Positions 23,800 through 35,500 of a stretch of DNA of 64,000 nt are shown piece by piece. The position numbers and the translations under genes were made by a program. The stretch spans positions 30,319,994 through 30,383,993 of the forward strand of contig NC_087252.1 of the NCBI RefSeq assembly GCF_037042905.1, given 5' to 3'. This DNA comes from Lytechinus pictus. Taxonomy: Eukaryota > Echinodermata > Echinoidea > Temnopleuroida > Toxopneustidae. Below the pieces are notes generated by a model that did no database searches, was not told the DNA's origin, and saw only the letters and a list, made by a program, of their open reading frames with translations. Each line of letters starts with the position of its first letter. The first letter of the stretch is position 1.

Positions 23800-24400
23800 A
23801 TATACATGTATATACATACATTCATATACACACATACACACACATCCTTACACAGACACATACATACGGTCATACACATATACAATATAAAAAGTAGAAT
23901 ATAATGTATAGACAAGCTATAACTTTTGTATGTTTAATTGGAAAAAATATGTCATGTTCTGTATAAACATAGATAATAGACTAGCAATAAGGCAAAATGT
24001 TAGTTAGAATAATAAACATAATTCATTAAGACTTTAGGAGCATAAGTTTTAGTTTGTTTTTAAAGGACAGTAAAGAACGGGCGTCTTTAATCTTATCGTC
24101 AAGGGAATTCCAAAATCTTGGACCTGTATATAAGTAAGTATTTTGTTCTAGAAGCGTTCTAAGAAGGGGCAAGTGATATTCATTTGACTGCCTGGTGGGA
24201 TAGTTATGGAGGGATTGGTTTCGGGGAAACATGGAATCAAATATGCGTGGCAACTAATTATTTTTATATTTAAACATGAATTGACCTAATTGAAACAAAT
24301 ATAATTTTTTTATTTTCATGATTTTATGTTTCAGAAACAATGGATCTGTATGAGAACGAAATCTGACTCCATTGCGTTTAATTTTGACTAGTGTATGCTG
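23800..24400 (-). pseudogene. LINE remnant, reverse-transcriptase C-terminus
   Basis: The minus frame ending at 24026 reads PTRQSNEYHLPLLRT, then GPRFWNSLDDKIKDARSL and SFKNKLKLMLL, the C-terminal block of Jockey/CR1-group ORF2 (compare GPKLWSSLP in the intact LINE). Upstream the frame is broken. The 3' UTR continues to 21540 beyond the satellite. Confidence 0.7.
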
Positions 24401-24584
24401 ATTCACCTGGTCAATTTACTGATTTAGAACTCTAGTTTGGTGAATTCATAAGCTCCATCCAAATATTTCTAGATTTTTTTTTTTTGAATTTTTTTTTTCG
24501 TTCCAGCTTTTGCTTGATTCCTTATAAGTGTAATGGGGGCTTACGGGATCTTGGAGGGATTATTCACGGAGACTTTAATTGGAT

Positions 24585-25080
24585 TTAATAATAATAATAA
24601 TAATAATGGTGGCTACTTATATAGCGCACAGGTCCACCTTTCGGTGCTCATGGCGCTTCAAGGAAAATAAACACAAAACACAATAGAAAACAAAAAAAGA
24701 ATATAATTTGAATTCTCCTGAATAAACACACTATTAAACTGCTAATGGGAGATTAAATAAGTTTTCAATTGGGACTTGAATGCTTCTGTTGATGAAATTT
24801 GGCGTAATTGGATAAACAGTTGATTCCATAGATTTGGTCCTATAACAGAGAGTGTTTTGTTCTGGGTGTCTGGAGCAATAGAGAATCAGATGAGCGAAGA
24901 CCACGTATGTTCATCACCCATAGGCTATGTATCAACCCAGTGGAGTTCGCCATTAAAGGCCTTTGCACAGTTTCAACGTTGGTGTCGTGATACTTTTCAA
25001 TAAAGAAAATGTGTGTCGTACCATGACAACATGTATTGTTGCTGGAATTTCCAGGGATGTAAAGTGGATATGGTGTGATC
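24585..25080 (-). pseudogene. LINE remnant with ATT tail
   Basis: The minus strand gives GPNLWNQLFIQLRQ, then STEAFKSQLKTYL and a stop, another CR1-type C-terminus, followed by GCGCTATATAAGTAGCCACC and ATT repeats (24585-24620). Upstream frames are broken. Confidence 0.65.
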
Positions 25081-25394
25081 AAACTATGAAAATTTATAAT
25101 CCATTATATCGATGGTCATATCATGACTTTAGTTAAGAATATCGTGCGCAAATAAAGGCAGATCAGCATAATTTCATATCATTGTCTAATACGTAATAGA
25201 TCGAGTGTGGGAGACGGGGGTAAAAAATTTCAACATTTTATTATCTTTATTGTACTAAGTTTTCAATTTTTTTAATACTTTCTTTCTATAGTATGTTATT
25301 TTATTGTTATTTTATTGTATATTTGTGTTGAGTTTGACAACTCTCCAGTTTTTTTTAATGTGTAAGCTAAATAAATAGTCAGTGGATCTTGGGG

Positions 25395-26780
25395 CTATAT
25401 TGCAATTGAAATCACGCACGTCAAGTGGCGTAATTCATCTGATCGGGGGGGGGGGGTGTGAGAGCAATAATTATGTTGAGTTAAAAAAAAAATGGTCCCC
25501 CCAGAGCTGTTAGTAGACGGGGATATACAAAACGTGTGTGAAGGGATGGGGGTCAAAGCAATATATTGAGCTGAATATTCAACAATAATATTCAAGGGTA
25601 ACTCATCCCCCCCTTCAAGAGCTATCAGTAGACAGGGGCGGATCCAGCCTTTGCCAATATGGGGGGGGGGGGGGAGCCGAATTTTTTTAGCCACATTTTC
25701 CCGATCGGCCACTCGAAGTTGATTTTTGTTTGTATCTTTGAAGGGGTAGTCTTTTATTATAATAGTCTAAGCTTTATTCTTATAAATCAACATAAATATA
25801 TAATAATCTCATAAGCCTTATTTGATTAGTGCGAGTGCAAAGTATTTTGTCCTAAAATCTAAATATTCTGGGCAATGTTTGTGATCCTATAAGACAGATG
25901 TGTATCCACCGCAACTACCTTACATTTTTCAACAATCAAATAATGCGAGCGAAAAGCGTGGGCTGAAAATTTTGACATTTCTAGACGAAGTACGGAAATT
26001 CTAAGCACTTTTTGTAATCGTAATAATAATAATAAGTAAATGACTAAACAATTGATGCGAGCGCGAAGCGCGTGCGGAAAAAAATCGAGATTTACACCCA
26101 AAAATGGGACACTCTGATCATTTTGTGTAAATCATGAAAATGATAATTGGAAATCTTATAATGCGAGCACAAAATGTTTGATATTTGGATGATTTAAATA
26201 GTGAACAAGCTGCGTATCTGAATAAACATGCGCGACCTAGAATCTGGGCATTCTAAATACCTTTTACATCATGAAAATCAATAAAGCGAGCGCAAAAAGC
26301 GCGAGCTTAAAGTATTTGATATTCCGATCTGAAAAAGGGACAATTTGATATCTGTATTTCAAGCACTTTGTAGGACAATTGTGAGGTGGATTTGGATCAC
26401 AGTTTTAAAAAAGCCGATATGTTTCAATATTATTCCTTTGAGTTTTGACCTAGGACCGGGACATCCTAAGAACATTATGTCATCAAATGAAAATGATGAC
26501 TGTCTTCCTATTTCTCTTCCTAAGCACGAAATAGAACTTGTCGATATTCCATTCTGAAAACAAGGACATAGTGATTACTAAATTAATATCTTATTTATTA
26601 GTCTAATAAGCCTAATGAGAGCGCGTAATCTGTTAATATTATGGCTTGAAAAGTGGACATTTAAAGCACTTTTGTAATTATGATGCATGATTTAATATAT
26701 TTTCAACAATCAATGCGAGCACAAATCGTAAGCCGAATTTTTTTATAATCTGTCATGAAATGGGGATTTTAAGTAGTTTG
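25395..26780. repeat. Decayed relative of the hAT-like element, GCGAGCGCGAAGCGCG repeats
   Basis: Starts near AAGTGGCGTAATTCATCT with a G run and contains monomers with GCGAGCG.AAAGCG cores (about 25940, 26055, 26288, 26713), as in 13823-15469. Ends are degraded; no target duplication seen. Confidence 0.5.
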
Positions 26781-26789
26781 TTATAAAAT

Positions 26790-28564
26790 CAATATTGAGA
26801 TATACATAACTCACCCGGTGTATTGGAAAAGAGAGGGAAAGGAGCACCCCCTTCTCCCGATCCGCTTGAGACAACATTATACCTTCAACTTTCTTCTTCG
26901 TTCTCTTTTTTATATATTTCTTGTACATACCATCTCAAGATCTTATTTATTTTTAATAGTAGTTCATATTCATATTTATAGTGTAAACAGATTTTACCTT
27001 TTATAATTACAATTCTATACGTGTTGAGGACCCCACTGAAAATAAGCTTTCGAACTATCCTGTTAAAGATTACTGACTTTTATTTTAATTTAATTTAATT
27101 TAATTTATTTATTCATTTATTTATTTATTCTTACTCATTATTATTTTTGGGGAGGGGTCCTTTCACACCCATAATCATCAAACAATAATCGTTCCGAATC
27201 CTCCTTCATTTAGGTTATGTAAATGAAATACTAAAATATTAAATTAAGAGGAAAGGAATTAAGACAAAGTAATTTTACAGCTACAACTATGATTCATTTG
27301 CGAAAAAGGGTATTTCTTTTTTATTTTAAGACCGCTCGGGGGACATTCATAATGTAGTTTTTAGTCAAAAAATAAATTGTGTCAGGAACTCGTTGGCTGC
27401 AGTAAATAAATATTGTTTTTAAAAATGGATAACCATGAGAAACAAAATAATCATATCCATCTTTAGTCGAAGTGCCAGGAATGAGCTCTTTGGCAAGCTC
27501 TTTGGTGTAAAAACCGCTTGCGAACCAATTCTGCACATTGAAAAATAAACGCTGACTAAGCAAAAGAAAATTATAAACTGATTGAAATTGCCGTTGCATA
27601 CGATGACATGTTCAAATAAAATTGGAATCATGCAGTATTTTGTTTGTTATACACAAAGAAAACTCAGACCATGACACCCGTCATGATTTTTGTATCCAAT
27701 ATGATTCTATAACATATATTTACATCAGGACAATTTATCTAATATAGACACACATAATAGAAATTGTAATAGATATGCGCTATGCTAAACAGTCAATGTG
27801 AGTATATGCAATCTTGACCTAAATTTGCCTTTTGGTAATTCAGGAAAGAAATAATAATTCTAGAAAATGAAATCATTTATGTGTTAGGTATATTCCGAAC
27901 ATTTTCCAAAATCGTTAAACCATTAATTTCACAGATTAAGTGTCAAAATTAAGTATTAAAGTGCGAAGTGGTCATTACAAGGGGAAAAGGTACGTGGAAA
28001 ATAATACCTTACACCAGTATGGGACTAGATATCCGTCCCCGCAGACACGGCGATCAGCCCGTGTGCGCACGCTAAAATTTATCATTCTGCGGCTCGCGTG
28101 CTAGGAATGAACTTGATTTTTCTCTCAATTACGAAACTCATCGTGGAAAAGGTTATCCAACATGCAATGATATACTCGTAAAATTTGTCGTCATGTATCA
28201 TTTGCACACAGATAATTGAATATAACCCTTCTTTTGGAGAACTATTAGTAAGTTGTTCGAATCTAACGATTTTCTTTTAAAAATATAACAACAATTTACC
28301 TGATTTCAAATGCCTGCCATTTCTTAAAAAAAACTAGAATCAATAAGCCACCACCGTTATCGGTTGTGAAAAATTCTAGGAAACGTACTAAGATGCTTTT
28401 GCAAATGATTAAAAATTAAGGGGATATGAAAATAAGGATTTTGCAATGCTATATCAAATTTCTGTTATATTTTCATCAATTTTGGGATTGCATCGAAATG
28501 ACTGATAATTCAAAGTCTTACCCACACTTGCTTGTAAATTCGGTATATGTTGGTACACTGATAG
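26790..28564. other. Intergenic, one unexplained frame
   Basis: A LINE-like 3' stretch with an ATTTAATTTAATTT repeat lies near 27020-27140. A minus frame at 27321-27599 has protein-like composition (NWFASGFYTKELAKELIPG) after an acceptor-like TTTCAATGTGCAG, but no family is recognised. Confidence 0.25.
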
Positions 28565-28900
28565 TCAATGTAAATGATAAACATTCATAGCCTCACTAAA
28601 ATTGAACAAATCCATTGTCTTTAGAATTTTAATGTCGCAGACATTTTGGAGAGTGAGCAAAGTGATGCTAACAAACGTCGCTAACAATATTGCTAGGCGA
28701 AAAGGCCTTTCAATGGCGCGCTCCACTGAGTTGAGGCCGTGAACATACGTGAGACTACGTGAAGGCTGATATTGTGAGATAGAGCTGCTGAGATATGTGG
28801 GGAAGAGAGAATAAATTGAATGATGTATTAGTAAAATAATTTTGAAGGTGATTCTTTTACCAACAGGCAAATTTACATATTCGGAATGATCATGATGATT
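28565..28900 (-). pseudogene. LINE remnant, CR1-like C-terminal region
   Basis: The minus frame reads LPVGKRITFKIILLIHHSIY, LFPTYLSS and QYQPSRSL, matching the CR1/L2 ORF2 block (LPV..RI.FK.LLL...PSYLS..PSRSLR). The rest is decayed. Confidence 0.6.
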
Positions 28901-28919
28901 GTAGGATTGCTTCATATGG

Positions 28920-29645
28920 CATCTACAAGATATGCAGGTTAAGACGTTATCTAGACCAATCATCCACTGAACGTCTATTCCATGCTTTTGTGTCGTCCTA
29001 TACTCAGGACTACTTTAATTATCGCAACAGTCTTTTTTTTTCTGGTTTGCCAACAACGCATTTACTTCCTCTTAAGCGTGTCCCAAGTAGTGCTGCACGC
29101 TTACTCTTAGTTCCATCTGTTGGCTACCCATTGAAAACGAATACAATTCAAAATTATTCTTGTTAATAAAATCAGAAATGATCTTGCAACTTTTACCTCC
29201 AAAATCTAATCCCTAATGAAGCCCCTACATCTCGAAATCTCCGATCTTCTTCTACACACTTGTCCCTTTCTCCTTCTCCTCGTACATTTACTCGGTATGG
29301 TCGCCGTGCTTTGCAGTTAATGCTCCAATTCTCTGGAATAGTCTCCCTCTACATATTCGTCAGGCCATCTCTCTTGATTCCGTCAAATCTCTCCTCAAAA
29401 CACACCTCTTATTTTCCTAATCTATTCAATATTATTAAGTACTGATTGCAATTGTGTGTAATTGTGATCGATTTCTATTATTACATGTAATTTTAGTTGA
29501 CTTAATTCTTGTTATGATTGAAATGTATTTGTTCGCTAATTTTTACTGTTAGGCTATTACGTTATTTTTTGTAAAGCACTTAGAAACACTCGTAAAAGCG
29601 TCATATAAATGCAACGTGTTATTACTGTTATTATTATTATTAAAC
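28920..29645 (+). pseudogene. LINE remnant on the opposite strand with ATT tail
   Basis: The plus strand has LFHAFVSS, NSLFFSGLP and LKRVPSSAARLL, then in another frame APILWNSLPLHIRQ and SLLKTHLLFS, in the order of a CR1-type ORF2 C-terminus with frameshifts. The tail is AAAGCACTTAGAAACACTCG, ATATAAATGCAAC and an ATT repeat. Confidence 0.65.
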
Positions 29646-32144
29646 ATTAGACAATATTTTAACATGTTTAGTACAGAATATTTTCAAAACTTCATTTTCA
29701 AAGTAGGCATTTACCAGAGGCAGAGCAAATACAATGAATAATTAAATTGACCTTTGAAGTTCTAGCTATTGGCGAGATTTTGCAATCTCAACGGGTACGG
29801 GATCTATAACAGTAAATAAAATGAAAATTCCAGTTAATATCACAATAAACAGCTAAGTGGTCTTTGTTGAAAATAGGTAAACCGAGACAGCGGATTGTCC
29901 TAAGATTCGGAGCCGAAGAAAAATTGTTTCTCCAAAGCCAATGACGAAACTGCTCTTTGATTCAACGATTTCAACAAAGAGTGCTTTGTCATCAAGGGCT
30001 TTGACATCAATTTCTCTATGTTGCAGAAAGCTTCTGCCCATAATAGTTCCCAAATATTGACATATTACAACTGATTTTCGAAAACCATAATTTAGTTTAG
30101 TTCTTTTAAATAATTAGGCTGCTAAGACTGAAAGTGCGTCTGTACTTTTTCCTTTAAAAAAATACAATTCAGCAAACAATTTACACCAAACAAATACATG
30201 TACAATGTTTATTGAACAGGAAAAAAAAAAAAAAACCCAGCAAAATAAAGGAGGGGGTGGGGCGTATGGCAATAGATATTTACTTCCAGATACAAAATTT
30301 CGGTGTTTACTGAAATAAAGAGAGACTTATAAAGACTGACAATAAAAGTTTGCGAATGACAATATCGGACAAAATAAAATGGATAGAGAGGGGGAGATGG
30401 AGAAGAAGAAGGTAATGAAAGAAATTCACTCCAAAATTGTTCAATAATGGAAATTGTATTAATATTATGATCATACCAATTATCGAAAGGTGTATTGACC
30501 TATTGTTATTTTTTTACTTCTAGATTCTTTAAAAAAAGGAAGGGGGGGGGGATGAAATTTAAAATTTGAAATCTTGGCATACTACCTCGGAAATATATAT
30601 TTCATCTAAGAAGCCACCCCACCCCCGCCAGAAGACTAATTTTTACAAATTTAGTATAAAAAAAGACACACACATTCTGGTAACCTCATTATTCAAGATT
30701 GTTCTTTTTTTTATTATTCTAAACAAACACAAATATTGTACATATCCATTTTAATCTTGATCGGGGGCATGATGAAAACCTATTTTCATGTACACTCGCA
30801 AAAGTGCTTCCACTCAAATACGCTTACATTACACACCACTACAGGTTACGAAGAAACTCACTCAGGTGTTAGAGTAATTGGTCAGCATTCTAAATGAAAC
30901 TTATCGGACATGTTGGGGAACTACTGAAACTTAACAGCGACTAGAACGTCACTCAAGAGTTATCTAGTTCGCAAGTGGTATCGCCTTGCGAATGTAAAGT
31001 TAATTTCCTTTCCACAAGCAAACAGAGTTATCATTTGTCATCACACTATCCTCCCAACATTGTTGGCAATGTCGAGACTACATTGCAGGTACATTTTATG
31101 TGACGTTTAGCGTGGTTGCCTCTCAATTTTTAATATCAAATCATCCAATCTGTGCATGATATATTTCAAAGGAACCATGCATGTTTAAAAATACAACAAT
31201 GTGTCTTAATAAAACTTAAAAACTATTACTACATACAGTCTTTTATCATGATCTCCAAAAGGTCAATGAAATGTTTCAGTTCCGACTGTGATTTTTTTTT
31301 TTTTTTTTTTTTTTACATATTTGTTTTGTACAGATTTTACAAAATTTAAAGATCCTTTTCAGTTATTTGGCAGTTCTTTAGTTACTCAGTAATAATTCTC
31401 CATAATAATTTTGATGTGATGAATAATTGTTTTTGAGGTACTCAATAATAAGCCATAATAATCTTTATGCGTTCAATAACGTTTTCGTTCTTTTTTTTTT
31501 GTTAGGTTGGATTGACAAGATTGAAAGAGCAATAATCCACTTCCACAATGATCTTGACTGACACAAGGTTCAACCAGTTCATGGTTCTTTATACAGTATG
31601 CATCAATTTTAATCATTTAATTTCACGATTATACCTTTAAAAAAAGGTAAAAACACGCCTCATTCGTTCTTGAATTTTCATAATTCATACCAAAGTTTAC
31701 AGTCGATTTCCATTGTTTAATCAAAGTCTAATTTACAACAAAGGAACATAGGAACCCCCACTGACAGAACAAAAATACTCGTTTAAGCACAGTTTACATT
31801 TACAATGTCATCAAGCCGCTTGATTTTTGACAAAGGCTTCCACTCTGCAATGTCTGTACGAAATGATGCGCTGTCCTTTCTTGGTAAATATTTCGCAGTA
31901 GAAAGAAGTCACCGAGTGGCAACCTTGTCTTACACTAGATCAAGATGGGTATTTAGTGGTCTGATAAAAAAAAAGATGAATGAATAGCATGAAAGGTGTA
32001 TTTGGAATACAGCGATTTTATCTTCTTGAATGGACGATTATGAATGTCAATTCCAGTGTTTCGAATTTTGGATATGATCATGAAAATTATTGTATAGCCC
32101 AACACTTTATCAAACTAGAATCCATACTTTTTCGTATTGGAATT
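29646..32144. other. Between LINE remnant and gene B 3' end
   Basis: AT-rich with a T run at 31292-31314. A 66-codon minus frame at 29853-30053 has a balanced composition but no recognised family. Otherwise nothing. Confidence 0.3.
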
Positions 32145-32150
32145 TTTATT
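32145..32150 (-). terminator. Candidate polyadenylation signal of gene B
   Basis: AATAAA on the minus strand, 126 nt after the gene B stop codon, is the first good signal downstream. AT-rich sequence follows. Not tested against transcripts. Confidence 0.4.
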
Positions 32151-32275
32151 ACACAAAAGTCATGTATAGTATGACATGATTGAACGCATTTTTTGTTCTT
32201 TTCATTGTTTGTATTGTTACTATAGTTATCTTTCACATTATCACTCTTTAAAAAAATCCAGTTAGGACTACTACC

Positions 32276-32538
32276 TCAATTGTTGTTAAATGAACCATCA
32301 ACACCAGCGTTCTTGAGGGCGTCTACTAGATCCCGTATCTGGGCTGTCCTAGGTGTCTTTTTCCTCCATTCCAGGAGCATTGCCGAAGTCCCTGAACGGT
32401 CACCACGGTCTTTGTTCATATTGAGGTACTGGTTCACCTTGAACTGCCTGAAGCCAAAGTTGATGCCAAGCTGCTCGATGGCCTCTTCATCTTGGATGCT
32501 GTCGGCTAGCTCAAACAATTTCTTATCTGTAACTCCAG
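32276..32538 (-). CDS. Gene B exon 8: second death domain and stop
   Basis: Acceptor TAACTTTCAG/CTGGAG, phase 1; the stop TGA occupies 32276-32278. Encodes GVTDKKLFELADSIQDEEA, LGINFGFRQFKVNQ, the tryptophan helix AMLLEWRKKTP and a last helix RDLVDALKNAGVD. It is a diverged copy of exon 7: the G-RQFK-NQ and MLxxW-KKTP blocks match. The same opening (GVTDE) recurs in two broken copies just upstream in the gene, showing exon duplication. Confidence 0.9.
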
Positions 32539-35500
32539 CTGAAAGTTAAGGGCAATTAATGATTGGTTAAGGACAATTAATGATGGGCAATGTGTATCAT
32601 TTTACAATGGATTCGAAGGTAATAGTTTTTAACCCATCTGAAAAAGGGGTGGAAACAAGATTGTATCAACGGGAGAAGGCAGAGAAATGATCAAGTTTTT
32701 TACGCATCACTAAGGTTGTCAGCCAACAGCCAAGTCTGACAATCCCTCATCTGTAAGTCTGACCGTGAGACAATTTTGGGTTCTGTCTGTGCATCTACTT
32801 GTTTATCACCGTATTTTTTTAAACCAACGATCATAACTAAGGGGGATTGGTCCCAATAGGCTTTTGGCCTTTGCCAAACCACTAAATCCGCTGCTCGTTG
32901 GATTTACCCTGTTCTTGTATTACTATAATGTTTGTTAGGTATATATTTGTTCATTGTTTATATAATCATTGTAAGTAATATTGTACCATTTTAATGGTTG
33001 TGAATACATTTGATATTGAATTTGATATTTACAGTGATACCAAAGATGCTAAGTTTTGAATGATCTTAATCGGGGAGTACACTCAGATGTAAATTAATGG
33101 AAGAAGGCAAAAAATAATATTCATTTTGTTCCGTATCTTTCAGAATGTCGGCTAAATTTGGCAATATCTCATCTGTAACCCCGGCTGTAAGGTGACAACA
33201 ATTATGGGTTATGCATATCAAGTAACATTGTTTACAAAGGTTACTGGGTTTGATCCATCTGAATCAATGGTGGATCCAGGGTTAGCAGCAGAAGGGAGAA
33301 AGGTGATTTTTCCCTTCTCAGCAGAAATAAATATGAAAAAAATTGTTGGTTCTTATTTAGCAGTGGACTAGAAGGAACTGGTTAATTCCATCTTAATCAG
33401 GGACCAATTCATGATTTCGGTATGAGAGCGGTGTGAAGGTTTATATGCGTTTTGGCTATTTCTTTTTTTGACGAACATAATACATAAACTTTAAATGCTC
33501 TTGAAAAACAGCAAATATATTTACTGGTCTAAACCAATCGCATTTTAAGTCTCAATATTAAACTTCTCTTTTCACAATGTGAGCTCACAATACCATTGCC
33601 ATAAATGCGACGTCCCCAGACTTGCTCATAACTCTAATTGCTGTTCAATTTGAGAACATTATTTTCTTTCGAATTTACCTGAATCATATAAATTGAACCA
33701 AATAAATAAAGGAGTACACATGACAAAATCTGTGTATCAAAACGTAAATGGTAAGTTAAAATCAGTAAACCCTGGATTCGCCTATACTTATCACCTTCGT
33801 TTGGAAAGTGTTCAGTTATCAGGTTCTCCATATCCGACTGTTCCAGAGCCTTCACCATCTTAGGGACTTGCTTGGCTGCGGGTGTCTTCTCCTTCCAGGT
33901 GAACAGCATGGACGTGGCGGGGAAGACGTCTTTGGCTTGCTCGTTCTCCTTGATGATTTGATTCAACTTGAACTGTCGAATGCCAAGATGTCGACCAAGC
34001 TTTGACAGGTCGCTTTCGTCCGTCACTTCCTCTGCGATGTTGGCCAGTATTTCATCATCGATGCTACCTGAATTTAGATTCAGTGCCAAAAGAAAGCTAA
34101 AAAATTGCAGTGTTCGTTTTGTTTTGTCTTTAAATCGATTGTTTCCCCTATAATTTCGAATGAATAATGCATCATGTATTTAGGACACCAGATCATAGCG
34201 TATGATTACACCCCTCGTCGACTACTTTGACAATATTTTAAAGAAAAAAACAACTTTCTAATGCTTGAAGATGGTATTCTCATTTTGGCAAAATGCTAGT
34301 TGCTCATTTTTAAAATCATAATTAATTTTGATTTCTTTTTCTTACGACCAAATGAAAAAAAAAAGTTTCAAATTTAAGAATTATAGCTGAAGTTTTCATT
34401 TAATACTAATAATACTTTTATATAGCGCTTAATACATTCACAAAGTCTGATGTCACAAAATAATGTGCTCTTCCTATTACAGATTGACATTTGCAATGTC
34501 GTGTTGGCCGAAGTGAATCACTTTAGTATGAATACACCATCTAAACCATGTACATTTACGACAAGAGGTTACTAAAAAAATTGTGAGGCCAATTGTCCTA
34601 CCGTAAACTTTATCACCAAGTTCTACATTTTCAGCTGTTGTTATCTCTCCATACTGTCCTTTAGCTGTATCTTTAAAAAAGTTAAAACATTTTTCGATTT
34701 CATGAAATTCCATGATTCATATGAGAAATACAAACATTAGTTCATACCATTGCAACTAAATTGAAGGATTGTGATGAGTTATCCCTTGCGCCATCATCGT
34801 GCTACATACATGTAAATGATAGCATAGTAAAATTGATGATGAAATTATAAAATAAGACTTCTGCGTTTACTCTTCAGGTCCGTCCTTGACGCGAAACAGA
34901 TTCTCCTAAACGGCAAACGTACCATCATTTTTTAAGTTCATTTCATGGGCTAGTATGATTGTGCGCGTCGCGGTGGAATAATTTTATATCTTGGGGCCGA
35001 ACTCCATAGTAGGGAGTTATTGCTCAGTGAACTACAGAGTATTCAAGAATAGAATAAAGGTGATATCAAATTCCCGTGATTTGTGAATCAAAGAACGATT
35101 TAGCCCTTGATTATTGAAATAATACATTTTTTTAGCTCTGAAACTAGCACAGTAAGATGAAATTGCTATTCGGTTCACAAATTCTCGACAAAGTCGTATA
35201 AGTTCTTTTTTGTCATTTGACAATATTTTTACTCTTTTCTTGAATCCTCTGTACAAGGCTGAGTGAAAACTCCGTAATCATAATAATTGTGACCTACCAC
35301 CCCAAAACCACCAATAAGTCGCCAGGTAAGGTTATCTGTAAAATAGCCAAAATAGTGATTTTGTCTCCTTAAACAAAAATAAAAAATAGCTTATCTCAAA
35401 GAACAATTCTTCTTCTTCATACTGTAAATAAATTTGAAGTCGTGACGTTGAATAAAAGAAAAGATACAAGGGTTTCTTGAACACTACTTTTTTCGGACTG

